Below, piece after piece: positions 24,664 to 32,374 of a stretch of DNA of 64,000 bases. A model generated the notes under the pieces. The model saw only the letters and a program-made list of their open reading frames with translations. It had not been told where the DNA came from and searched no databases. The translations under genes were made by a program, and so were the position numbers. Origin of the DNA: Arthrobacter globiformis (GTDB taxonomy: Bacteria > Actinomycetota > Actinomycetes > Actinomycetales > Micrococcaceae); assembly GCF_030817195.1 (NCBI RefSeq), contig NZ_JAUSYZ010000001.1, forward strand, positions 2,542,001 to 2,606,000, read 5' to 3'. Within the stretch, counting starts at the first letter, position 1. Every line of letters starts with the position of its first letter.

Positions 24664-25078
24664 CCACAACACCGGGCGCGCGCTTCGCGGGCCCCCTGCC
24701 TCGGCATGTCCCAGGGGCGGATTTCGCTTCGTACCGTCCATAAAGCATGAAGACTCGCTTGTGGGATGGCACCGAGGACCGAATCGAGACGAATCTGCGC
24801 GCCGCCCACAGAACGGCTGGAGGGGGCTGGTTCAAGTGCCGCAGCGGGCATGCCCGGGACATGCGGGGCGGTTTGGCCCCGGATGTGTATACACCGTCAT
24901 TCTGGGCCGGCGATGCCCGGGAAAATCGGATCACGCCCGGCCCTCCAAAGAATAGACTGGAAAGGAGCCTTGGGCTCCTCGGATGCCTTGGCGCTACTGC
25001 AATTTGTTTGTCCACCCCACGACGGAAGAACAATGATGATACGGGGAAATTGGCAGGCGCCGGACGGGCGGACGTAGG
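24664..25078. other. No gene supported
   Basis: About 415 bases without a convincing gene. A small hairpin AGGAGCC / GGCTCCT lies near 24963-24980. A 14-codon ORF (ATG at 25033) is probably chance. Confidence 0.4.
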
Positions 25079-25249
25079 GTGAGTCTGGTCGGGGTGGCGT
25101 ACCTTGTCATCGGGGTAGTGGTCGCCGCAACACACGGGTATCTTGTGGCATGGAACGTTCCCGGGAACATTCTGGAAGGTCTGGCGGCGACCGTGCTTTG
25201 GCCGCTTGTGGCCTTCTTGGGAGTGAATCTGCACACGTTGATTGCGTAG
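25079..25249 (+). CDS. Small two-helix membrane protein, 56 aa
   Basis: From GTG 25079 the product has two hydrophobic helices (LVGVAYLVIGVVVAATHGYLV and ILEGLAATVLWPLVAFLGVNLHTL) with a short polar turn, WNVPGN. The ribosome-binding site is poor. The pattern fits small actinobacterial membrane proteins of unknown function. Confidence 0.55.
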   Translation: MSLVGVAYLVIGVVVAATHGYLVAWNVPGNILEGLAATVLWPLVAFLGVNLHTLIA

Positions 25250-25497
25250 ACGTTTGAGTCCCGCCTTGGCGGGGTACGCGATCAATGACCGTTACGGACT
25301 GACCCGACTGTTGGCTTAATTCCCGCGGCGGGCCAGCACGGCGGGGACCCGACACGCTAATTGTGTGCAAGCAGTGCAGGGTGTGCGCCGGACCGCTCCA
25401 GTTCGTGCCCTCCGGGACGTGCCAGACCGCCCACGTCACACCGCCATCGTCAGCAACACCTGACCAAATTACTACACCGGAAAGATGACGGCACTTC

Positions 25498-25782
25498 ATG
25501 ACAGAGAATCCCGTCCCCGCCGCAGAAGCCCCCGATGCAGCTGCCGGTGAGGAAGAAACCATTGGCAAGTCTGTAAGTCCCGGCGCTGACACATATGGAG
25601 CGTCCGAATCACCAGCAATGAATAAGGGAGCGGCACCGGAAAGCGGGGCTGTGGACAAGGACGCTGAGGGGAGCGAACCTGGCGCCCCAGTGGGGGACAT
25701 GGATCTTTCGCCCCTGGGACTCAAGGATGCTCCTGCGCAGGACGAGAACGAAAACAGTCTCGTCGATCCCGGAAACAGCTGA
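25498..25782 (+). CDS. Acidic, low-complexity hypothetical protein
   Basis: 94 residues from ATG 25498 (GGAAAG about 14 bases upstream). It is rich in Ala, Glu, Asp, Pro and Gly, without hydrophobic segments; it ends PLGLKDAPAQDENENSLVDPGNS. It is almost surely disordered and resembles small stress or hydrophilin-type proteins. Function unknown. Confidence 0.55.
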   Translation: MTENPVPAAEAPDAAAGEEETIGKSVSPGADTYGASESPAMNKGAAPESGAVDKDAEGSEPGAPVGDMDLSPLGLKDAPAQDENENSLVDPGNS

Positions 25783-26087
25783 TCTGACACGCTCACTTCA
25801 GCGCCGGCACCCTGGACGCCCTGCTGTGTCGTAAGGCATTGCCGCCGGCATGCCAGCGGCCGCTGAATTTCGGTCGTTTCCCGGACGCTGGTCGGTGCCG
25901 GCACTGCGGCGTCGCCGTGATTCCATATGGTGCGAAGGGCGCGGCGCACGGCTTCCTGACCGAACAGGCTCCCGAGGATGCTGTCTTCGCTGGTTCCGAC
26001 CAAGCCTGTCTGTGGGTGTACTCCCGTGACAAAAATAAGCGGTACGCACCACCGTATCTGCGTTTGCGCTTGCGCTAAGGATCGGAA
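25783..26087. other. No gene supported
   Basis: About 305 bases upstream of the DUF1206 gene. The open frames on both strands look random. AAGGATCGG just before 26088 serves as ribosome-binding site. Confidence 0.4.
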
Positions 26088-26915
26088 ATGAAGAGAGAGC
26101 TGAAGGACGCCGCTAACGCGGTCGAGGATGCATCCAACTCGAAGGCTCTCGTGATTGCCGCGAGGGCAGGTTTTGCCGTCAGCGGCCTGTTGCACCTGCT
26201 GATCGGGTTCGTTGCCATCCGGTTGGCTTTAGGCACGGCGGGAACGGCGGGACCGGCGGACCAGGCCGGTGCAGTCGCCCAACTCGCCTCCCAGCCGCAG
26301 GGTCTGCTGCTGCTGTGGGCGGGATTCGCCGCCTGCGTTGCTCTGGCTCTCTGGCAAACCAGTAACGCCGTGTTCGATTACGGTCAGCTGGAGGCCAGGA
26401 AGAAGGTCGGAAAGAAGCTTTCCGCGGCGGGCAAAGCGGTGGTGTTCGCAGTCATTGCCCTGACGTTCGCTGCCTCCGCCAGCGGAAACAGCAAGAACAG
26501 CGGAGAGACCACCAGCGATTTCACGGTCTCCATCATCAAAGCGCCCGGGGGTGCGGTCCTGCTGATCGCCATCGGGGCCGCGATCGCGATCGCAGGCCTT
26601 GTCTTCGTGGTCCTCGGAGTCAAGGGATCCTTCAAGAAGGAACTGCGGTTACCATCCTCGGGCACCGCCCGGTCCGTCGTGACGGGGCTGGGGGTGGTCG
26701 GCTATGTAGCCGAGGGCGTCGCACTGTTTCTGGTGGGATTGCTGTTCATCATTTCCACCGTTAACGCCAACCCTGGGGAGTCCACCGGTTTAGATGGCGG
26801 GCTGAGAGCTCTGCGCGAGCAGCCGTACGGGGTATACATGCTGGCCGCCGTGGGCGCCGGTCTGATCTGTTACGGGCTCTACCTGATGGTGAAGGCCAAA
26901 TTCGCGCGGATGTAA
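26088..26915 (+). CDS. DUF1206 membrane protein
   Basis: 275 residues, full length for the family. Three repeats of a two-helix unit are visible: residues 22-85 (ARAGFAVSGLLHLLIGFVAIRLALG ... GLLLLWAGFAACVALALWQ), 100-170 (AGKAVVFAVIALTFAASASG ... GGAVLLIAIGAAIAIAGLVFVVLG) and 190-270 (GVVGYVAEGVALFLVGLLFI ... YGVYMLAAVGAGLICYGLYLMV). This triple repeat with G-Y/F-x-GLLHLLIG motifs defines DUF1206. The function is unknown. A soluble basic start and end face the cytoplasm. Single gene. Confidence 0.9.
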   Translation: MKRELKDAANAVEDASNSKALVIAARAGFAVSGLLHLLIGFVAIRLALGTAGTAGPADQAGAVAQLASQPQGLLLLWAGFAACVALALWQTSNAVFDYGQLEARKKVGKKLSAAGKAVVFAVIALTFAASASGNSKNSGETTSDFTVSIIKAPGGAVLLIAIGAAIAIAGLVFVVLGVKGSFKKELRLPSSGTARSVVTGLGVVGYVAEGVALFLVGLLFIISTVNANPGESTGLDGGLRALREQPYGVYMLAAVGAGLICYGLYLMVKAKFARM

Positions 26916-27827
26916 GCTCCCCACACGCGGCCAGCTCCTGCTCCACTGGCTCAATGAAGCGGCCGACTCTACCGCCACAGGAAGGTCAGCGGGCCTCACC
27001 CGGAGCCGATCGGCGCGGTGCAGACGTGAGCCGCGCTGATCTTTCGGAAAGCCTCTGTTCGCACCGCATCCAGATCAATGCGGCCGCAGACGATTCCAGG
27101 ACAAACGGGCCGTTGGGACGGGTCCTGCGGGACCTCGCATGCGCTGGGATCCAACTTCTCCCGTCAGGTCGAGGAGCTTCCGGCAGAGGAGCCCCGGAAA
27201 TCGCCCCTGCACTCGGTCACCGTATGCGATAAACCGCATGGAGGGCCGGATCAGGAAGCACCACGCAGGTCTGGGCAGTCGCTGCTGGTCAAGTCGCGGC
27301 GCCAGCCTCCGGGAACCAGGGAGACAGTTTTACTCAGTGCAGCTCGACCTCCACGACTCCGCCGACGGTGCCTGGCTCCAGGCACCGCGGCACAGCAATG
27401 TTCTGGTCATAGGCGGGACCATCTGAACTTCACAGGCTCAGGCTTGGAGGCAATCCAAACCCATCCGGCCAGGAAGCCAACAGTGGCTGGCGGCCACCGT
27501 AGTTAATAGGAGAACGATCCGCGGGTCGTGGCCCAGTTGCTGGATTTCAGTCGCGGGTGGAGGTGCGTCACCGCGTCCCGAGTTGGAACTTAAGCTGTGC
27601 CGACGCCCCCCAACATGCACGCCGACACAGCTTCGTCTTTTCTAGCGGAGCTTTCCACAGATCCGAGACAAGAATAAATGACCAGTGCCGCGAAAACAAG
27701 GCGGTCGTCCGGTTTAGGGCTGCGCAGGCCGATGAATGTGTGAGCTTGCGGTTACAGGAGTGATCCGGGTCAGGGGAACGCGCCAGGAGATCGCGCGCGC
27801 CTGTCATTCTGCCAACGAAGCCTGACC
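26916..27827. other. No gene supported (about 900 bases)
   Basis: Several overlapping open frames exist on both strands, but none has family resemblance, a good start site and coding composition together. It may contain eroded genes. The end carries no clear terminator for the TetR gene. Confidence 0.4.
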
Positions 27828-28478
27828 CTACCCTGGTCCAGGGCTTTCAACGGCCACCAGACCGGAGAGGGCCTGCGGGTCCTCGTGAAAATCTTCATGC
27901 ATGATCCCGGGCAGCAAGAGAGCCCACATCTCCTCGATCCGTTGCATGACATCAGCGCGACCGGTCAGGACGCCGGAGACCATCTGAACCCCGGTAAACG
28001 AGGCAACAAGGTATCTGGCAAATGCCTCGGATCCGACGGAGGATCGTACCTGCTTTTCTCTCTTGGCCCGGTCAGTGAGCTGCTCCATGACGGCGATCCA
28101 GTCCTTGTAGGGTCCTTGCACCGGCTGGCCAAATGCGGTTGCCTCCAGCGTGAGACGGATGCCGGCCCTAACAACAGGCTCATGCACTAGCTTGAGCCCG
28201 AACACGCGGCACATGAGGATCATTGTTTTCAGGGCCGGTCGGTCCTCGGCGAGGAGAGATGCGCTCTCCGCCACGACGATCCGGTGCTGCTCCTCGATGA
28301 CCGCCCTGGCCAGATCCTCCTTGGACTGGAAGTGAAAGTAGAGCGACCCTTTAGTCACCCTGGCCGCCTGGGAAACCTGGGTCAGACTGGCACCGCCGTA
28401 GCCGTGCTCCTGAAAAACCGCTGCCGCCCCGATAACTATCGCCTCACGGGTGGCCTTCGCACGATCCTGAAGGACCAT
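27828..28478 (-). CDS. TetR-family regulator of the ScbR (gamma-butyrolactone receptor-like) type
   Basis: 216 residues from ATG 28478. N-terminal HTH: REAIVIGAAAVFQEHGYGGASLTQVSQAARVTKGSLYFHFQSKEDLARAVIEEQ, with the TKGSLYFHF recognition helix typical of ScbR/ArpA autoregulator receptors. The ligand domain (VFGLKLVHEPVVRAGIRLTLEATAFG, then PYKDWIAVMEQLTDRA) keeps the Trp in the binding-pocket motif of these receptors. They sense gamma-butyrolactone-like signals. No signal synthase (AfsA type) is in the window, so it could be an orphan or respond to another ligand. Target genes are unclear. Confidence 0.8.
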   Translation of the reverse strand: MVLQDRAKATREAIVIGAAAVFQEHGYGGASLTQVSQAARVTKGSLYFHFQSKEDLARAVIEEQHRIVVAESASLLAEDRPALKTMILMCRVFGLKLVHEPVVRAGIRLTLEATAFGQPVQGPYKDWIAVMEQLTDRAKREKQVRSSVGSEAFARYLVASFTGVQMVSGVLTGRADVMQRIEEMWALLLPGIMHEDFHEDPQALSGLVAVESPGPG

Positions 28479-28839
28479 AAATGAACCTCAACTCAACTAT
28501 TCGGCCTGGTCCCCGGACAACTACTCATTCGCCGCCCGCAGCAAGCCGGCATCCTTGTTTTGATCCTAGCAATACGCCAACCCGGGGGTTCGCGAGCCCA
28601 CCCGGCAGCGGGTATTCCGGGGCATTCATTGTGCCAGTTCGGGGTGTTGCCAGATTCTAGGGGAGTAGCGTGGTGCGGCTGCCTTCTGCCCGGGTTGAGT
28701 TGCGGCTGCGCCAGGTACGAGGCGGTTGACAGATCGGCGCCTTCAACCCCTGCGTCCCTGAAGTCTGCGCCGAGCAGATCGAGACTCGATAAGGAACAAA
28801 CTCGGCCAAACCTCGGCCCGGGAGACTTCACCGGCCGTA
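28479..28839. other. No gene supported
   Basis: About 360 bases between the regulator gene and the IS256 scrap. The first 60 bases probably hold the regulator's promoter and operator; I could not pick out a clear dyad. Confidence 0.4.
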
Positions 28840-29184
28840 ACGAAGGAGTGCTTCGTGGAGTTCTCGGGCAAATGGGGCCGGCAGTACCCGGCGATCATCC
28901 GGCTGTGGGAGAACGCCTGGAGCGAGTTCGTACCGTTCCTGGACTACGCCGTCGAAATCCGCCGGGTCATCTGCAGCACCAACGCCATCGAATCCGTCAA
29001 CGCCCGCTACCGGCGCGCGGTAAGGGCACGGGGCCATTTCCCCACCGAGCAGGCGGCCCTGAAATGCCTCTACCTCGCCACCCGGGCACTGGACCCCACA
29101 GGCAAAGGCAGAGCACGATGGGCCACACGATGGAAGCCGGCCCTGAACGCCTTCGCCATCAGCTTCGACGGAAGAATCAACTAA
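28840..29184 (+). pseudogene. IS256-family transposase C-terminal fragment
   Basis: The frame reads KECFVEFSGKWGRQYPAIIRLWENAWSEFVPFLDY... to NAIESVNARYRRAVRARGHFPTEQAALKCLYLATRALDPTGKGR and AFAISFDG, the last third of an IS256 transposase, intact to its natural stop at 29184. Everything before KECF is missing. It differs at many positions from the IS256 element at 14190, so it derives from another insertion. Confidence 0.9.
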
Positions 29185-29289
29185 ATGCCAACCGTGGATC
29201 CACCGAAAATCGGACAGTCCCCTGGGGACATGGAACGTGAGTGCGTGGTCCTGCCGAAGCCCCCGCAGAAGTGCCGGGATCGGCGGGTG

Positions 29290-30354
29290 TTAGAACAGCT
29301 TCTCCACAACCGCGTGGGTGAGTTCGTGGATGACCCCGGTTCGCGCGGGGATGTCCGCCGTGCTCCTGCCCAGGGTGTACACCACGAAGGCGTACCCGCG
29401 GCCGCCCTGAACCAGGATGCTGGCGTCGTGCAGGTACCCGTTCAGCAGCCCGTACTTGTGGAACAGTGTGATGGTGGATGGAACGGCGGCGGGAATGAGG
29501 GTTTCGTAGTTCGTGTGTTGCATGTAGGAGAGCAGCTGGTTCGCGTGGGCCGTGGTGATCAGTCGCCCCGTGTACAGCAGGTAGAGCAGTGTAGCCGTCT
29601 CCGCGGGGGACAGCTCGTTCAGGGTTCGGTAGTAGGAAATCCCGAGGGCGGTGGCGTAATCGTGGATCCGTTGGTTGCCGATGGCGCGAAGAATCAGTGC
29701 CCAGGATTGGTTGTTGCTCTGCTGGATCATTTGGTGGATGTGGTAGGCCGCGGTATGGCCGCCCATCGGTGTTGTTAGGGACAGGAGGCCCCGTTCGGCG
29801 TAGTGGTAGTACGCGGCCGCGGCCAGGATCTTCCCTGTGCTGGCAGCTACGAACTTTCCCTGGACGCCGTAGGTGTGGATGACGCCGTCCGACATGTCGA
29901 TCACGGCGACGCCGAGCTGGTACTGGGGGTAGGTGCTGATGATGGCGTTGAGCTGTTTCCGGAGAGCACCGTAGGGTGGTGCGGCCTGAACGAGTGGTTC
30001 AGCGGGAGTGGCCGCCGGAGCCGCCGGCGTCTTAGCAGTGGCTTTGGTCCGAGCGCGCACCGCGGGCGTTGCTGACGACGTCGGCGATGGGACCGCGGTT
30101 AACGATGGTGGGTCAGCTGATGGCTTAGGTAAGGGGGCGGTGACTGTTGCGACAGGCGGGCTGAAGGGCTTGCCCTGGATGGTCTGGTCGGGTGCCTCCG
30201 AACCGGCTGCGGCGGTCCAGCTCTTGGGGGATGATTGCTCATCGTCGGCCACGGCGAAGCTGCTCAGGGACAGTGGCAGGAGCAGCGCCGCTATGGATGC
30301 GATGAGGGCGCGCACCAGCCATGTTGTCGGCTGGGTAGTCGGTCGGGGAGACAT
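29290..30354 (-). CDS. Secreted serine hydrolase of the class A beta-lactamase-like family
   Basis: 354 residues from ATG 30354; the longer upstream frame looks non-coding. Residues 15-36 are a signal peptide (VRALIASIAALLLPLSLSSFAVA). Residues 40-120 form a Pro/Thr/Ala-rich linker. The hydrolase domain follows, with the nucleophile motif AASTGK (Ser172, Lys175), an SNNQS segment in the place of SDN, and HKYG in the place of KTG. These are the three active-site motifs of the Beta-lactamase2 family. The altered third motif argues for a cell-wall peptidase or esterase role rather than antibiotic hydrolysis. The gene is flanked upstream by a strong inverted repeat. Confidence 0.8.
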   Translation of the reverse strand: MSPRPTTQPTTWLVRALIASIAALLLPLSLSSFAVADDEQSSPKSWTAAAGSEAPDQTIQGKPFSPPVATVTAPLPKPSADPPSLTAVPSPTSSATPAVRARTKATAKTPAAPAATPAEPLVQAAPPYGALRKQLNAIISTYPQYQLGVAVIDMSDGVIHTYGVQGKFVAASTGKILAAAAYYHYAERGLLSLTTPMGGHTAAYHIHQMIQQSNNQSWALILRAIGNQRIHDYATALGISYYRTLNELSPAETATLLYLLYTGRLITTAHANQLLSYMQHTNYETLIPAAVPSTITLFHKYGLLNGYLHDASILVQGGRGYAFVVYTLGRSTADIPARTGVIHELTHAVVEKLF

Positions 30355-30436
30355 GCGAGGTGTATGCCTTCTACTCTGGGCGGGGTTCCCGCAGGGACCT
30401 TCGGGAATGATTTTGGCGGCGGGGGTTCGGCGCTGG

Positions 30437-30475
30437 AGTGGGGTCCCGAACGGCGGCGCCTGTCGGGACCCCACT
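30437..30475. promoter_or_regulatory. Perfect 13-bp inverted repeat upstream of the serine hydrolase
   Basis: AGTGGGGTCCCGA and TCGGGACCCCACT are separated by 13 bases (30450-30462). It lies about 80 bases before the serine hydrolase start. It could be an operator, a 5'-leader hairpin or an insertion-sequence end; there is no T-tract on either side. Confidence 0.6.
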
Positions 30476-30484
30476 GTTCGGCGC

Positions 30485-30979
30485 CGTAGTCCAGCCCAGC
30501 GAGCGAGAAGACGTTGGAACCGGGACCCGCCCGCGGACGGGGCGATGACAACGCTCTTTCGGTCCGCCGAATGGGGAAATGGTGGTTCTGTGAGCAGGCG
30601 GAGTCCTGATTCATAGGCGATGCAGGCCCGGTCAGAGTCCGATCGGCTTGACACTGTAAATACAAGTTTCATGGTGCTCCGGGCGGTTGGAATTGTCGAG
30701 GCCTTTGGCTTGCCTCGACAGGTCCCGGTCATGTTTGTTTCCATTCTTTCGCCCATGAGATGTCCGAAGGAGGCGTAAGGCTATGACGCACATTGATTCT
30801 CAGTTTGCCACTCGCTCCTGCATGTCTGTGCTTGGAATCGAAGCGGCGAACCGAGTCCTGGGCAAGGCCCGTGACCTGGTGACATCGAGAGAACGTCGGG
30901 CCTCCGCCAGACACCTTTCGCCACGATTGAAGCGCTGCGCAAACCTCGTTGTTGTCGCATTGAAGTGCACGAAAAATAA
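30485..30979. other. No gene supported
   Basis: About 500 bases between the inverted repeat and the first tRNA-end repeat. Open frames here look random. Confidence 0.4.
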
Positions 30980-31000
30980 GATGTGCACAATGTGCACATC
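30980..31000. promoter_or_regulatory. 21-bp perfect palindrome at the edge of repeat unit A
   Basis: GATGTGCACA and TGTGCACATC flank a single central A, giving two tandem TGTGCACA octamers. The corresponding places in units B (near 31607) and C (near 50292) are partly conserved but not symmetrical. Confidence 0.55.
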
Positions 31001-31092
31001 CTGGGTTTCGGATTCGGTTGTACCGTCCTTGGACTCGGCCGGATTGGGGAGGTTTTCGGGGAAGTGGCGGTTTTTCAAGGGGTAGCGCCCGG

Positions 31093-31113
31093 TTCGAGTC
31101 CCACCTCGGGCAC
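31093..31113 (+). repeat. tRNA 3'-end-like sequence, copy A (possible att scar)
   Basis: TTCGAGTCCCACCTCGGGCA followed by C matches the T-loop to acceptor end of an actinobacterial tRNA. The 5' part of a tRNA is not present: the bases before TTC do not pair as a T-stem and there is no anticodon arm. Integrases of islands leave just such 3' ends as attachment scars. Confidence 0.55.
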
Positions 31114-31184
31114 GTGTTTTCCCTGTTCAGAGGCTTGTAGGTCTCTGACTGTGGACAATTTGTTCACTTAATTTGTTCACTTGT

Positions 31185-31206
31185 GGGCCCCTTCGGGGGC
31201 CTTTTC
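31185..31206 (+). terminator. Terminator in repeat unit A
   Basis: GGGCCC-CTTCG-GGGGCC hairpin followed by TTTTC. Confidence 0.7.
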
Positions 31207-31268
31207 TATTGGTGGCCGGCGCTGTGGCCGGTTGCCTCCTTCCCTAGTTGGAGCGACGGTTTGTCGTT

Positions 31269-31358
31269 CTATACCAGTTCATGGGCGTTCATCGTTCTTC
31301 GGACATGACCTGAGAACAATCTGGCGCGAGTTTCTTTATCGTATCGCTGGGTGTTCAC
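31269..31358 (-). CDS. Tiny repeat-encoded ORF A, 29 aa
   Basis: GTG at 31358 stands 6 bases after a perfect AGGAGG (31365-31370, minus strand). The product begins VNTQRYDKETRARLFSGHV and ends NAHELV. An in-frame ATG at 31403 (MKKQNSHQ...) would give a 44-residue version. Unit B encodes a related peptide (FFSGHVARPVNAHELV), which suggests either a real short peptide family or co-drift of a repeat. Confidence 0.35.
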   Translation of the reverse strand: MNTQRYDKETRARLFSGHVRRTMNAHELV

Positions 31359-31715
31359 CAGGTTCCTCCTTAGCGGCTGTTGGTGGCTGTTCTGCTTCTT
31401 CATGGTCGGTGCGGGGGAGGGCGGCATGACGTGCGCCCAACCCGTTGGGAACCGGTGTCGCCGGCGCCCACAGGCCGTCCGATACTGCCTGACGGTGAGG
31501 CAGCGCTGCTGTAGGTTGTTGCCCATGATTCTCACCGCTCTTCTTCCGTGGATTGAGGGTTTTTCCGTCGATAGCTGTTCATGGTTGCCGTCGGGGTCCA
31601 CTGCATGACGACAGTGTCCACACCCGGGGCTGTGGATTCGGTTGTACCGGCGTCGGACCGGGCCGGATTGGGGAGGTTTTCGAAAGAGTGGCGGATTTTC
31701 AGGGGGAGCGGCTGG

Positions 31716-31736
31716 TTCGAGTCCCACCTCGGGCAC
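31716..31736 (+). repeat. tRNA 3'-end-like sequence, copy B
   Basis: Identical 21 bases to copy A while the flanking bases differ, so this stretch is the best-kept part of the repeat. Confidence 0.55.
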
Positions 31737-31794
31737 GTGCTTTCCCTGTTCAGTGGGTTTTTAGCCTCTGAGTGTGGACAAATTGTTCACTTGT

Positions 31795-31815
31795 GGCCCC
31801 TTCGGGGGCCTTTTT
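31795..31815 (+). terminator. Terminator in repeat unit B
   Basis: GGCCCC-TTCG-GGGGCC followed by TTTTT: an almost ideal intrinsic terminator. Confidence 0.8.
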
Positions 31816-31967
31816 CATTGGTGGCCGTTGGTGTGGCCGGGTGCCTCCTTGCCTTTCCGGATCGACGGGTTGTTGTTCGTTACCAGTTCATGGGCGTTCA
31901 CGGGGCGGGCAACATGACCTGAGAAAAAGTTCGATGTGGGTTTTGTTGTTGCTTCCTTGGTGTTCAT
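31815..31967 (-). CDS. Repeat-encoded small ORF B, 50 aa
   Basis: ATG 31967 follows AGGAGGAACCGA at perfect spacing on the minus strand. The product (MNTKEATTKPTSNFFSGHVA, then a basic, Asn/Pro/Gly-rich tail ending in HTNGHQ) shares FSGHV.R..NAHELV with the peptide of unit A but continues 21 residues further. Hydrophilic, no membrane segment. Function unknown. Confidence 0.4.
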   Translation of the reverse strand: MNTKEATTKPTSNFFSGHVARPVNAHELVTNNNPSIRKGKEAPGHTNGHQ

Positions 31968-32374
31968 TCGGTTCCTCCTGTTCGGGCTTTTTGGTCGGCT
32001 GTTCACTTCTTCATGGTGGGTGCGGGGGAGGGCGGCATGACTTGCGCCCAACCCGTGGGGAATCGGTGTCGCCGGACACCTTCAGGCTCTCCGATACTGG
32101 CCGACGGGGATGCAACGGTTGCCCTACGTTGTAGCCCATGATGCTGGTTGCCCTTCTTCCGTGGATCGAGGGTTTTTCCGTCGATAGCTGTTCATGGTTG
32201 CCCTCGGAGTCGACGACATGACGGTGTGGATCTATACCGCGATGTCCCGAAGCGAGTCAGTGCTGGCTGGCTGGTCTTTCATGATTGTTCATTACCGGCC
32301 TGTTGGATGACTGCATGATGGAACGGTGAGACGCCGATGCACTCTTGGTGAATGGGACCTAGTCAGGCGGTGGT

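Larger units (their letters stand above)
31001..31624. repeat. Long repeat unit A
   Basis: First of two tandem units with a period of about 623 bases. In order on the plus strand it holds: a GATTCGGTTGTACCG block, a tRNA 3'-end-like sequence (31093-31113), a GGGCCC-TTCG-GGGGCC terminator (31185-31202), a TACCAGTTCATGGGCGTTCA block, a GTTCACCAGGTTCCTCCT block (the reverse of a ribosome-binding site and start), a GAGGGCGGCATGACGTGCGCCC block and a CTTCCGTGGATTGAGGG block. Confidence 0.75.
31625..32240. repeat. Long repeat unit B
   Basis: Tandem copy of unit A with the same order of blocks: GATTCGGTTGTACCG at 31635, tRNA-like end at 31716-31736, GGCCCC-TTCG-GGGGCC-TTTTT terminator at 31795-31815, CAGTTCATGGGCGTTCA, the reversed ribosome-binding site at 31971, GAGGGCGGCATGACTTGCGCCC and CTTCCGTGGATCGAGGG. 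Substitutions and short indels separate it from unit A, so the duplication is not recent. Confidence 0.75.

Noticed and set aside
30980..32240. CRISPR array
   Set aside because: Repeat units are about 620 bases and there are only two or three copies; no short, evenly spaced repeats occur.
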